NCBI RefSeq assembly: GCF_019711435.1 | Contig: NZ_JAIGNK010000004.1 | Location: 164,620 to 228,619, forward strand | DNA from: Qipengyuania polymorpha | GTDB lineage: Bacteria > Pseudomonadota > Alphaproteobacteria > Sphingomonadales > Sphingomonadaceae | Reading direction: 5' to 3' | DNA length: 64,000 nucleotides | Part shown: positions 16,534 to 25,021 of the stretch, piece by piece | How the letters are laid out: each line of letters opens with the position of its first letter | Position numbering within the stretch: position 1 is the stretch's first letter | Notes under the pieces: generated by a model | Databases searched by the model: none | What the model saw: the letters and a program-made list of their open reading frames with translations, nothing else | Told to the model about the DNA's origin: nothing | Translations under genes and position numbers: made by a program

Positions 16534-19058
16534 ACGATACGCCTCAATGTAAGTTCGAAATTATAGCCCCTGCCGGTTTCGCTTTCATAAGTGAAGTCAG
16601 CACCCCATCCGGTTATCACAAGCGCGCTTTCCTTGATTATCTCGAATTCAGGGATTTCGTTGCGGGGTGGTGCGGCAAAGGCCTGCTTCAGACGTTCTCG
16701 CGCCATCCCGAAGCCGCCGGTAACATTGATGCGGGAACGCGCCGCCTCCTCCACTAGCGAAACGGATATCTTACTTTCAGGCGGGCTGTCGGCAATCACC
16801 AGCCGCAGCAAGGCCTCAAGCATTTTCGACAGCACGAAGGGATCACCGACACTATAACCCGACACACCCGGCAGGTTGAGTTCGATCTCGACCTCGTAAC
16901 TCGCCGCAAGATCGACCAGCTGCGCCCGAACCTTTTCGGCGATGGGCGCAAGTTGGATCGGATGCGCCGTGAACTCATTCGCAACCGGGACGTTTCTTGC
17001 CAATGCGTTCATGGAGTCCAATCGACTTGTCGCCGTCTGGGTGGCTTGTACGATCCTGTCGATCATGCGCAGGCGCCGCCCTTCGTTACCGTCCGATTTG
17101 CGGGCCAGCGCAGCACCAAGGGCAATCGTTTCGAGGTCGTTACGCATCTGGACATCGACAAATTCACTGACAGCCCTGCGCAGGTCTGACAGTCGTGCCA
17201 GTTCCGTCGTGTCGAAAACTTCGAACACCACAACGTTCTCGCGCGCGGACACGGCCGGATCGGGACTTGCAATCCGCAGTGTGGCGTTCAGGCCAGGAAT
17301 TCCGTGGACCGTTGCAGAAGCTTCTCCCCCCTCGCGCAACACATCACGCAAAAGCGCTTCCGCCTGCCCGTCGGTCAACTCGGTCAAGCTCTCGATGACT
17401 TGGGACATCAGCACCGTTTGCGGGTTGAGGTCCGCAGCTTCGAGCAGGTCGATCATTTGCGGATTTGCATGGAGTGGGAAGCCGACCACGTCGAACACCA
17501 TCACGGCCGAATGCAATTGGTCGACCGCCTTTCTCAACTGGCGTCCGTGTCGCGCGATAAGTTCGATAGCGTTGACAACTCGGAAGTCGACCGGATCCAC
17601 GGCGCGCAAGCCGCGCTGCTGAGCCGAAAGGCTTGCATGCGATATCTGCAAGGCGAGAAAACTTTGCGCGATGCTGCCGGCTATGAATTCGCCGCCTTCG
17701 GCCTCGGGATGATCGCCGAATGTGTAGAGCCAAAGGAAGGGCTCGTGACGTGAACCGATAGTCCGAAGGCGAACATTCCCAGGCCAGTCGGGCAAAACAT
17801 CGCCTGCATCTGCCGACATAATAGAAGGCGAGCCGTCGAAATTCCTGAAGAGTTCGTAGAAAGCGCTCTCGTCCAAATCGGAAATTCCCGCCTCGATAGA
17901 TGCAAGGACGTCCGGTCTAGCGCGCTTGCGGGGACGCAAGAGCAGCATCTTCGCGATCCCTGCCGTCGCTGCGGTGGCAGTGAACAAGTCGGGAAGAGTG
18001 TCGCGGTTGCGGAATGCTGTGTGGGAGACGGTCTGTTCGATGGCCGGAACGAGCGCGCGCTCCAGCCGAAGGTCCTTGCGCCTGCCCTGCAATGCCACCG
18101 TGCCGAATGCAGACAAGATAAGGGCCGATAGCATTCCTCCGAAAGGAAGGATGCGTCCTGCCGTTTCGAGAACGATCCAGCCCGACACCATAATACCGAC
18201 GATGAAAGCCCCAGATAGAAAAAACGAGTGGATCCTCCTGCGCGTGAAAATCAGGCCAAGTCCGCACAGGATGGCCGTGGCAAAAATAAGCGCAGCCGCG
18301 ACAGTCAGGGAAAATTTGGTGCTGGACGTATTGGTCAGCAAGGCCTGCATGGCATAGGCCGAAAATTGAGCGGGAGGCACCGCGGCCGTATCAGGTGACA
18401 AAGGGGTGGTTACCCGATTGGACCGAAGTTCGGCTGGCGTCGCTACCAGCACTGTCATTCCCGCAAGGTCACCCTCGGCCAGATTACCTGTCATGATCTG
18501 CTCGGAAGTTAACACCGCAAAAGACAGGTTTCGAGGCATCGGGATATAGTATTTGTCGGAAGCAGGACGGACATCGGCAACTGAAGTCTCGAGCATGCCC
18601 AGCCGTCGCGCATCGAATCGAATGCCCGTGGGCAAGGCGCGATGGATACCGTATTCTGCCATAGGGGCAGCACGGGGCAGGCGTTCGGGATGTCCGGGCA
18701 CCTTCGCCGGCACCGCCATTTCAATGGAGAAATTCCCCGAAGCAGAAGCGGGGACGAGATATCCCAGCTTTGTACGTGCAAGGTATCGCGGAGGGAGCGC
18801 AGAAAAATCGCCCTCTGGATCGCTCAGGAATACGACGTTCTGTGCGCCTAGCACGAAGCTAGCCTGCGCCAAGTCGGCAGCACTTGTCGCCTCGGCATTT
18901 TCTACAATAACCACTTCCGGATAAGCGTCGGTCGGACGAACCGACAGGCGATCGAATATCAAGCCATCTGCAATTTGGAATGCGCCGAGAAGCTGCAGGC
19001 AAGTCGCAAGAACGGCCGCTATTGCCGCAGGAAGCAGGTATTGAGTGTCTTTGGCCAA
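16530..19058 (-). CDS. CHASE2-domain sensor with degenerate kinase-like C-terminus
   Basis: An 842-residue inner-membrane protein and the first gene of the operon. After one N-terminal helix the periplasmic part starts with IADGLIFDRLSVRP, the hallmark of CHASE2 sensors. About three membrane helices follow between residues 265 and 335, then a GAF-like and a PAS-like region, and a C-terminal ~200 residues like a kinase ATPase domain (SVGDPFVLSKMLEALLRLV, ending GRGYNFELTL). The region where HisKA should carry HE shows no phospho-acceptor His, and the N-box Asn is absent. It may therefore be a signal-binding scaffold or pseudokinase. Fold calls are reasonable; loss of activity is inferred from motifs only. 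Confidence 0.75.
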   Translation of the reverse strand: MAKDTQYLLPAAIAAVLATCLQLLGAFQIADGLIFDRLSVRPTDAYPEVVIVENAEATSAADLAQASFVLGAQNVVFLSDPEGDFSALPPRYLARTKLGYLVPASASGNFSIEMAVPAKVPGHPERLPRAAPMAEYGIHRALPTGIRFDARRLGMLETSVADVRPASDKYYIPMPRNLSFAVLTSEQIMTGNLAEGDLAGMTVLVATPAELRSNRVTTPLSPDTAAVPPAQFSAYAMQALLTNTSSTKFSLTVAAALIFATAILCGLGLIFTRRRIHSFFLSGAFIVGIMVSGWIVLETAGRILPFGGMLSALILSAFGTVALQGRRKDLRLERALVPAIEQTVSHTAFRNRDTLPDLFTATAATAGIAKMLLLRPRKRARPDVLASIEAGISDLDESAFYELFRNFDGSPSIMSADAGDVLPDWPGNVRLRTIGSRHEPFLWLYTFGDHPEAEGGEFIAGSIAQSFLALQISHASLSAQQRGLRAVDPVDFRVVNAIELIARHGRQLRKAVDQLHSAVMVFDVVGFPLHANPQMIDLLEAADLNPQTVLMSQVIESLTELTDGQAEALLRDVLREGGEASATVHGIPGLNATLRIASPDPAVSARENVVVFEVFDTTELARLSDLRRAVSEFVDVQMRNDLETIALGAALARKSDGNEGRRLRMIDRIVQATQTATSRLDSMNALARNVPVANEFTAHPIQLAPIAEKVRAQLVDLAASYEVEIELNLPGVSGYSVGDPFVLSKMLEALLRLVIADSPPESKISVSLVEEAARSRINVTGGFGMARERLKQAFAAPPRNEIPEFEIIKESALVITGWGADFTYESETGRGYNFELTLRRIV

Positions 19059-19713
19059 TCCTGACCCTGCGACAAACCTCAGCTTTCTGCCGCCCCTGTC
19101 AAACTCGTCTGAAATCTTTTGCCCTCCAATCGTTTATAGCTTTGGCATCATCAAGTTCGCTGTCAATTCCATTACACCTTTGGATCAATGGCGATCGAAG
19201 TCAGGAACCCGGCGACGACCGAGCGCCAAAACCGAAAAATTAGGAGAAAGTTTGATGATCGCACCGCGTCTGCTTTTGCGCACGTTGCCATGATGCGCAA
19301 ACGGCTGAATTGGGGGCGCTTGGTTGTCAGCCGCGTCAGCTTGAACGAATGTCTGCTTTCGGGAGATTTACGCTATCACTCGAACGACCGATATTGGGGC
19401 GCGAAGCGGACAAGGTGACCACAAGCGCACGATAGCTCGTCAGCGGAAGGAAGAAGCCCGCTGCGAAATGCAAAGAGGTAGACCTTAGCCGGCCTTGGCG
19501 AAGCGAGACCTTCGCTCTGCCCCTGGCTGACGAGGCTGGAGCCTACGTCGCAAAACTGTCTTTGGGTCTCATCCTATTCAACGAAGCAGCCCCTGAGGCG
19601 CGGGATCGAAAAAACTTACACCAAGCGCCACAAACGTTAGCAAACTTTCCTATGATAAAGGTAAGCCTCGTAGGAATGGAATTCGCCATTAAGCACCGAG
19701 GCAAGGAGGTCGC
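19059..19713. other. 655-bp intergenic region upstream of PgsB/C-like operon
   Basis: No convincing gene. The part next to the CHASE2 gene should carry the promoter of the minus-strand operon; TGTCAA (19161-19166) read on the minus strand is TTGACA, but the nearest TATAAA-like box is about 22 bases away. At 19351-19411 there is an imperfect inverted repeat, GTCTGCTTTCG and CGAAGCGGAC at the ends with about 40 bases between. It resembles a non-coding repeat type with a GTCCGCTTTC core that I recall from sphingomonad genomes. The right end has a strong ribosome-binding site, AAGGAGG, for the next gene. Confidence 0.4.
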
Positions 19714-20058
19714 ATGACTAGAGAAGTACTGAAATATTCGCTGCCGCTCATCGACGTGTGCGCTGGCAACAAAGTGGTCTTGCCGGAATTTGGGTTTGAT
19801 GAGGCCGTGATCGTGTCCGAGAAATATAGAGGGCGACCGTATGCTCACGATATGCGCAGCGGCCACTACGACCTTTCGCACATCGACCCCCGCGACGAAC
19901 GTCACAACTTCACTGCAGAAGAGTTGGAAGAACAGGAATATGCTGATCATATGACCCTTATCGTCACGCGCGCTTCTTGGACCCAAGGTATCGTGCTCTA
20001 CGTCACGGACCTTCAGCGCGAAGTCACGATCATCGATGACGAGCCTTGGGATATCTAA
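19714..20058 (+). CDS. Hypothetical acidic protein
   Basis: A 114-residue acidic protein preceded by GCAAGGAGGTCGC, an excellent Shine-Dalgarno sequence at the right spacing, which supports both the gene and its start. The sequence has a PLIDVCAGNKVVLPEF segment and a final IVLYVTDLQREVTIIDDEPWD. I recognise no domain. It has no signal peptide or membrane helix. It is the first gene of an accessory block of small unknown genes on the plus strand. Confidence 0.65.
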   Translation: MTREVLKYSLPLIDVCAGNKVVLPEFGFDEAVIVSEKYRGRPYAHDMRSGHYDLSHIDPRDERHNFTAEELEEQEYADHMTLIVTRASWTQGIVLYVTDLQREVTIIDDEPWDI

Positions 20059-20362
20059 GGGGCTTGCTCACTTCGTAAGCTCATTCCTGTGGGGGTGATC
20101 GAGCCATTTCCTTACTTTCAACCGGCACCCTCTAAGGCGGGTGCCGGCGAGTTTAGGTGAGCGAGCCGGAGATCGGGTTTGCGCAACGGATGAGGTCGCT
20201 CAAAGCGGGCTCTTCTCTTCACGTTGCTATCCGCCTCCGTGCGCTTGCCTAGCGCTGAATGGCAATGGGATTTGATGAGATGGTTGGCTGACGCCGAAAG
20301 GTGAAAATTCCATCTGAGGTGTGCAGACTTGCAGCCAGCTGCGCGCCGCCTTGAGAATCCTC
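20059..20362. other. Intergenic region with GC-rich hairpin
   Basis: This 304-bp stretch has no supported gene. It contains a strong hairpin at 20122-20147 (CCGGCACCC and GGGTGCCGG, loop of 8), about 60 bases after the end of the preceding gene. No T-run follows, so it is at best a weak terminator or an RNA-stabilising structure. Confidence 0.5.
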
Positions 20363-20908
20363 ATGTCATCGAAAAGCAAGAACCGCGAGGTTGCCTACAC
20401 TCGCGCCATAAAGATTTGCCAGAACCTGGCCAAGCTGACCGTCTACGAACTGATCGGCGGTCAGGTCCTCTTACCCAAGGAAGAGGAGGGAACGACACTG
20501 CAACCGAGACCTCTGGTGCTCTTACCCGTTGTAGACGAGCCATCGGCAGGCGCGGTTGAGGCCGTCGCCAAGATCGGCACGACCTTTGTCGCCGTAAAAT
20601 CTACGCTCCATCCAGCAGGCGATCAGCAGGTCGAGTTCACGGTTCTTGTGCCCAATAACGTAGAGACAGCTCGCCATGGCAATCTGCGCGCATGGAGCGA
20701 TCGCAGGCACCGCATCTTCCTAGTGCCTGATGCCGACGGCAAAAAGGACACCGCAGCCTGCTTCGAGTTCGACAAGGGTCTCCGCCAAACCACGCAGCCG
20801 TGGACGGACAAAGCCGATCTCGAACGCGGTCTGGATCTGGCCAGGACGCGGCTCCTGTCGGCCAATGGAGAGGGTGCCGATAACCGGCACGACTCGACCG
20901 TCAAGTGA
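20363..20908 (+). CDS. Hypothetical protein
   Basis: A 181-residue soluble protein without recognised domain. It begins MSSKSKNREVAYTRAIKICQ (helical, basic) and continues with a beta-rich part including FTVLVPNNVETARHGNL and RHRIFLVPDADGKKDTAACF. I chose ATG 20363 because the residues before it look non-coding; an upstream in-frame start at 20321 exists. It lies 92 bp before the next gene of the accessory block and the base composition is slightly lower in GC than the chromosomal core. Confidence 0.55.
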   Translation: MSSKSKNREVAYTRAIKICQNLAKLTVYELIGGQVLLPKEEEGTTLQPRPLVLLPVVDEPSAGAVEAVAKIGTTFVAVKSTLHPAGDQQVEFTVLVPNNVETARHGNLRAWSDRRHRIFLVPDADGKKDTAACFEFDKGLRQTTQPWTDKADLERGLDLARTRLLSANGEGADNRHDSTVK

Positions 20909-21000
20909 ACAAGTGCTCGGCGGTAAGGCCGAGAAAAATATGAAATTAAGAGGGGAGGGCGAGCTCGGCCAGAGCGGCCTCCCCCGAAGGAATATCCAAC

Positions 21001-21531
21001 GTGAATATGATTACCCTGCAACGCCCTCGCGAGGGCGAACCCTTGCTGCCGCCTACTAATTACAGGACCTTCAGGACGCTGAGCAGGTTCGGCGCATTCG
21101 TGAGCGCATCCGGACTTTCGTGCGAGGGCCAAGATATGAGCGCCCACGCTGCGGACGGGTTCTATGCCGACCGGGAAGCGAGCGTGGTGGTGACTGCCAC
21201 TTCTTGCGACCGGCCGCTTTTCTTCCCCGAATGCGAGGCTCTCGCCCAGTTCCTGCAGATGGACTTGGTCCTGATGCGGTTCGATCCGCTCCTTGGTGCC
21301 TCGTTCGATGTGCTGATGGCAGGCAGCGATAGCTGGCTCTGCGACTTCCTCGCCTGGCGCCGCGATGGCGGAGACATGTGGCTGGTGCCCGCTCGGGCTT
21401 CGGGTCCGTACTTCTGCCTGAACGAGAGCAGGCTCGAAGCTTTCGAAGGCGCTCCTTACGCAAATGGGTCCGAGCGCTACGCCGGCATCATTCGCGCCAT
21501 CGAAGCTCCGTCGTTCGAAGGGAGGTTCTAA
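21001..21531 (+). CDS. Hypothetical protein
   Basis: A 176-residue protein with a hydrophobic, aromatic-rich middle (RPLFFPECEALAQFLQMDLV, then DSWLCDFLAWRRDGGDMWLV) and no signal peptide. GTG 21001 has GAAGGA nine bases upstream, better than the in-frame ATG at 21007. I recognise no family. It lies three bases before the ATG of the interrupted relaxase-like frame, so the two were probably one transcription and translation unit. Confidence 0.6.
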   Translation: MNMITLQRPREGEPLLPPTNYRTFRTLSRFGAFVSASGLSCEGQDMSAHAADGFYADREASVVVTATSCDRPLFFPECEALAQFLQMDLVLMRFDPLLGASFDVLMAGSDSWLCDFLAWRRDGGDMWLVPARASGPYFCLNESRLEAFEGAPYANGSERYAGIIRAIEAPSFEGRF

Positions 21532-21533
21532 TC

Positions 21534-22160
21534 ATGGCCCAGATCACTTCCAACAATATCGCACTTGTCGATGACGTGGTGGAGTCGCCGCAGACGAAGT
21601 TGAGCGTGTTCGTCCACGATTGCTGCGATGACCATCGCGACTTCGCCTTCTCTCGCCACTGATACAAAGGTGAGGAGAACAGGATTGGTGTCCGGCCCTG
21701 GTTCGACAAGAAGCTCTTCCCCGGCGAGGACCGCCGGTACGGGTGCGCGGCCAAATACGACCTGCTTCTGCCCCCGACCGCTCCGGGGGATCTTGGCAGG
21801 TTCGGGACCCTCGTTGACCGGTTCGACGATACTCTCCCGCCCTATGAGCAGCACGCGATGGTCCACGTGAAGATCATGCTCGATCCTGCTGAGGCCTGGC
21901 ACGTCGGGTTCGAACGCGTGCGCAGCTACGCGCGTCATCACTTTGCGCATCGCTTTGCGACCGTCCTGATCGCACATATCCCGGGCCTCGCTGGCCTCAA
22001 GGGGCAGGGCAATCATGTTCACTGCGCGGTTCTTTCCCGCGAGGTCACTATCAATGGCTTCGGCGGTGCGTGCACCGATCTTTGCAGCGACCGTGGCTAC
22101 GAAGCGGCGCTTGCAGCCTGGCGCGAACACAAGGAGAGCTGGGAGGATGAAGGAGCATGA
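21534..22160 (+). pseudogene. Interrupted relaxase-like (HUH-type?) gene
   Basis: From ATG 21534 the frame runs 42 codons to a TGA at 21660-21662 and then stays open in the same frame to 22160. The join reads FAFSRH-stop-YKGEENRIG, as if a Trp TGG had become TGA. The downstream part contains VHVKIMLDPAEAW and later GNHVHCAVLSREV. The HVH pattern within a hydrophobic strand resembles the HUH metal-binding motif of MobA/MobL-type relaxases, though the match is weak. ATG 21858 could still start a 100-residue C-terminal product. It overlaps the next gene by 4 bp. It is either a nonsense-mutated gene or two separate genes. Confidence 0.5.
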
Positions 22161-22660
22161 GCGATGAAGCAAAGCCTGCTCCCTCAGCCTTCCTTGCGGA
22201 GCATCTGGCGCGCAAGGGACCGGAAGAACTCGACAAGATGCAAGCCACAATCGACCTCGCTCGCAAGCTGCTGGCGAGCGGGGAGGTCGAGCCATACGCC
22301 GACGGGCATAACCTCTTCGAATTGCCTCCTTATCCTTGGGAAGTAAGCGAGGTTGCGATCGATCTTCCAAGGTGTATCTTCCTTGGAACAGTGAGCGATC
22401 TGGCAACGGGCACCGGCCACACGGTTTACTTCGCTGCTGGCCTCGCTCGGGACGAGGATGAGTTCCGCCGCCAGCTGGCAGCTCACATCGGTCACACGCT
22501 TGCCAATGGTGCGACGGTGAAGGCGGGACTTGGAAACTTTCCGTTCTCGAAGACCCTCATCTCGCATCCGCTCCGCCAGAAGCTCCAGAAGTTTCATGAA
22601 GGTCGGAATGCGCCAGCGAGCTTCTTCTACCTCGGTCAGTGGCATGAAAATCGCTCGTGA
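22157..22660 (+). CDS. Hypothetical protein
   Basis: A 167-residue protein whose ATG overlaps the end of the relaxase-like frame (ATGA). The N-terminus is helical (AFLAEHLARKGPEELDKMQ), the middle strand-rich (CIFLGTVSDLATGTGHTVYF), and there is FFYLGQWHENRS at the end. There is no signal peptide or membrane helix. I recognise no family; the overlap suggests function together with the preceding frame. Confidence 0.6.
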   Translation: MSDEAKPAPSAFLAEHLARKGPEELDKMQATIDLARKLLASGEVEPYADGHNLFELPPYPWEVSEVAIDLPRCIFLGTVSDLATGTGHTVYFAAGLARDEDEFRRQLAAHIGHTLANGATVKAGLGNFPFSKTLISHPLRQKLQKFHEGRNAPASFFYLGQWHENRS

Positions 22661-22752
22661 CGGCTCGCTGTCCGGAGGCTCTCTGCCTAGACCAGCAGGA
22701 CCGGGCGAGGGCAACCAAGCATTTCCGTGAGATAAAAAAGAGAACAATAGAA

Positions 22753-23340
22753 ATGAAGAACATCCTGAACCTAAGCGACCGGCACATTGCTATCCTCGAC
22801 GTCGAGGCATCGGCGCTGGAGGCGGGAAGCTATCCGATCGAAGTGGGTGTGGCGCTCGTTCGCGGGCCGTCCGAGCCTATCGGTGTCGGAGCAAAGCTGA
22901 TCCGACCGACCAAGAAGTGGCTTGATACCGGCGTGTGGTCGAAGTCTTCGGAAGCGGTGCACGGCATGCCTCCGGATCTAGTGAAACGTGAGGGCAAATC
23001 CGTCGATGAGGTCTGTGACTGGCTCAACGGTTTGCTCGGCACAGACACCATTGTTGCCACAGATGCTCCCAGATACGACCAGGATTGGCTCGACACGCTG
23101 TTCGCTGCCGCAGATCATGAGCAGAATTTCAAGGTTCTCGACTTTCAGGTCCTGACGCGAGACTTCAGCGCTGACCAGCACCGCCACCTTGCGTATCTGC
23201 TAAGGAAGGATGCTCCACCGCATCGTGCAGCTGAGGATGCATTGCGCCTGGCTTCCAAATTGATGGAGACGCACTGGGGGCACCCGCCGAGAGAAAGTCA
23301 CTTACCCGCGTTTTCCGATTTCGGCGGAGAATCCAAGTGA
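22753..23340 (+). CDS. DEDDh-type 3'-5' exonuclease (DnaQ/RNase T fold)
   Basis: A 195-residue protein with the DEDDh exonuclease motifs: ExoI-like AILDVEAS with Asp16 and Glu18, an Asp in VATDAPRYDQDW (Asp104 or nearby), and ExoIII-like HRAAEDA with His157 and Asp162. These bind two metal ions and remove nucleotides from 3' ends of DNA or RNA. The protein has no polymerase or other attached domain. ATG 22753 is just upstream of the first motif and follows an AAAAAGAGA stretch. It is the last gene of the accessory block; a role in DNA processing of a mobile element or in defence is possible. Confidence 0.8.
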   Translation: MKNILNLSDRHIAILDVEASALEAGSYPIEVGVALVRGPSEPIGVGAKLIRPTKKWLDTGVWSKSSEAVHGMPPDLVKREGKSVDEVCDWLNGLLGTDTIVATDAPRYDQDWLDTLFAAADHEQNFKVLDFQVLTRDFSADQHRHLAYLLRKDAPPHRAAEDALRLASKLMETHWGHPPRESHLPAFSDFGGESK

Positions 23341-23777
23341 GGCTGGGGCACCCTTGGGGGCATGGGCTGAGGTACCACTCTGTAAAAGCCCGTGTCGCGG
23401 GGCCTATGGCGAAATATGTGGCTCCCTCCTGCTCCGCCATCCTGCCTGTCCGCAGGATGGGCTGGATGGTGGACCTGCGAGAGGCTGAGACCCCTACGGT
23501 CCGGATTCGAAGCGCGCAGCGCGAAGAGGGCCGAAGCGAAGCGCAGGCCAATCCCTCCTTCCTTCTCCGAATAGAAAGCAACCTTCGAGGGACGAAATCC
23601 GGGCGCGAGGCAGGTGCTCCCGCGTCACTGCGGGATGCGTGTCGATGGGTTGGCAAGGGTAAGTGGCGGAGAGGGAGGGAAACTCGACCCGAGAAATAAA
23701 GAACGTATTTTTCAGCTATTTAGAACAAACCTTCTCTCGAGGAATGTAACAGAAAATGTTACATGTGGCGCTCCAGA
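23341..23777. other. Intergenic region with hairpin and element boundary
   Basis: No supported gene. A hairpin at 23437-23460 (CCATCCTGC and GCAGGATGG, 6-base loop) may end transcription of the accessory block although no T-run follows. At 23664-23680 lies a copy of the tRNA-Ser 3' end, marking the edge of the integrated element; the DNA to its right turns AT-rich. Confidence 0.55.
23664..23680. repeat. Distal attachment site (att) of integrated element
   Basis: TGGCGGAGAGGGAGGGA here is identical to 31599-31615, the 3' end and encoded CCA of tRNA-Ser(CGA). A 17-bp direct repeat of a tRNA 3' end at the far side of an integrase-bearing segment is the standard footprint of site-specific integration. 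Confidence 0.8.
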
Positions 23778-24248
23778 TTAGGGCGTATCGGAAGGGGGCA
23801 GCGTGGACGGCGCAACGACCTCGACGTCGCCACCTCGGTCCTCCCCTTCGTCGAGGTCGAGTACGCCCAGAAGGTGTGCGCCAACCACTGTCGTGACCAG
23901 TCCCGCTATTATTCCACTAATCCATGAAATCATCGAGGGTCCGAGCTTCCGCACAAACCCATCCTTCTTCTTGCGGAGATAAATGGCCGCAAAGGGCAGG
24001 TACTTTGAGTGCAGCCACGTCACTGCCAGCAGAAGAACAACGCCTGTCGCCATGAATATTGCGCGATCCGCAAGGGTCGCGAAGCTTGGCAAAAGGATCA
24101 GGGCAACGAGCAACAAAAGCTGGTTCAGGCTGATCCCCCAGCGTGCATAGGTTGTCACGTATGTACGCTCGAATGCCGAATGGTGCGCTTTAGGGCCTCT
24201 AGTTTCCCAAGAACCCATGCCTCGTTCTCGCCTTGTGTCATCGCCCAA
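23778..24248 (-). CDS. Hypothetical membrane protein
   Basis: A 156-residue protein with about three membrane helices: LLLLVALILLPSFATLA, AIFMATGVVLLLAVTWLH and ISGIIAGLVTTVVGAHLLGV, ending in a short acidic tail. The first ~35 residues overlap the end of the upstream 236-residue gene by 94 bp in another frame. A shorter start at ATG 24218 would still overlap. Either the two are translationally coupled or a frameshift separates what was a soluble domain with a membrane anchor. I recognise no family; it is cargo of the island. Confidence 0.6.
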   Translation of the reverse strand: MGDDTRRERGMGSWETRGPKAHHSAFERTYVTTYARWGISLNQLLLLVALILLPSFATLADRAIFMATGVVLLLAVTWLHSKYLPFAAIYLRKKKDGFVRKLGPSMISWISGIIAGLVTTVVGAHLLGVLDLDEGEDRGGDVEVVAPSTLPPSDTP

Positions 24249-24865
24249 TTCACTTGAGGCCCGAACTCGATCGTAACGGCCTGACTGCCTACAGCAGCGT
24301 CTTGCTTCTGCGCGAATATGCGAACCAATGATGCAGTGTCGGAGCCGAACTCGAACTGTTCGAAGTCCTCCAGATAGCGAGCTTGCTCGGTCCCGGTGTT
24401 GACCGAAACGATCACCGAAGGAAACTCCGAACGTAGACTGCGGGCGATCTTTAAGATGCCATCTCGATCAATCTGGATGGCTCCGAAGTTGTGCCTCGCC
24501 GAGTGATGCTGGTTGGCATCGCCGACCTCTTGCGCCACATCATCATGTTCATGGGGGAATAGATGGAATGTTCCCCCAGTGCCGATGGACGTCTCCCAAT
24601 CACCTCGTATCTGTCCGCGAGCGTCTAGCGCACCTTTCGCGATGAAAGTGCCAAACTCCACTCCCTCAATCTCGGTTTGCGGCTGGCCAGTGATGGACAA
24701 GGTGGGAGGGTCGAAGCTGCCTTCTACAGCGTAGACCGCAACAATACCGGGTTCATTTAGCCTAAGAACGCCCGTAAGCGCCTCATCTTCGCCTTCAAGC
24801 TTCAAATAAACGTTGCCAGTGTTCGTGCCGAACACCCTGCCAGCCCAACGTCGTGTAATCGCCAC
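24155..24865 (-). CDS. Hypothetical protein, beta-rich
   Basis: A 236-residue protein without signal peptide. The first ~110 residues are strand-rich with repeated Gly turns (RVFGTNTGNVYLKLEG, GVLRLNEPGIVAVYAVEGSF, GDWETSIGTGGTFHLFPHE), suggesting a small barrel or jelly roll. The rest is mixed alpha/beta (KIARSLRSEFPSVIVSVNTG). I do not recognise the family. Its 3' end overlaps a three-helix membrane protein gene, so it may be tethered to the membrane through that partner. In an island with restriction-modification genes it is a candidate defence component, which is speculation. Confidence 0.6.
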   Translation of the reverse strand: MAITRRWAGRVFGTNTGNVYLKLEGEDEALTGVLRLNEPGIVAVYAVEGSFDPPTLSITGQPQTEIEGVEFGTFIAKGALDARGQIRGDWETSIGTGGTFHLFPHEHDDVAQEVGDANQHHSARHNFGAIQIDRDGILKIARSLRSEFPSVIVSVNTGTEQARYLEDFEQFEFGSDTASLVRIFAQKQDAAVGSQAVTIEFGPQVNWAMTQGENEAWVLGKLEALKRTIRHSSVHT

Positions 24866-25021
24866 CGTGACCTCAAAGATTGTGAGATAAAGTAGCTGAC
24901 CTCTTTACGGCGCGTATTCAACGCATGAGGGAAAGATGTCCACGCCGAATAGCGCCAGATCACTCTACCTCAATCGTCGGTGCAACTCGTTGCAATCATT
25001 TTCGAGACTAAACGGCGAAGG

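Noticed and set aside
19133..19166. Sigma-70 promoter for the polymer operon
   Set aside because: TTGACA and TATAAA on the minus strand are about 22 bases apart, too far for a reliable call.
21660..21662. TGA as selenocysteine codon
   Set aside because: No SECIS-like hairpin is evident after it, and the family hinted at does not use selenocysteine; a Trp to stop change is simpler.
23337..23699. A 120-codon frame at the left island edge
   Set aside because: Arg/Gly/Ser-rich without domain, crosses the att repeat and lacks a ribosome-binding site.
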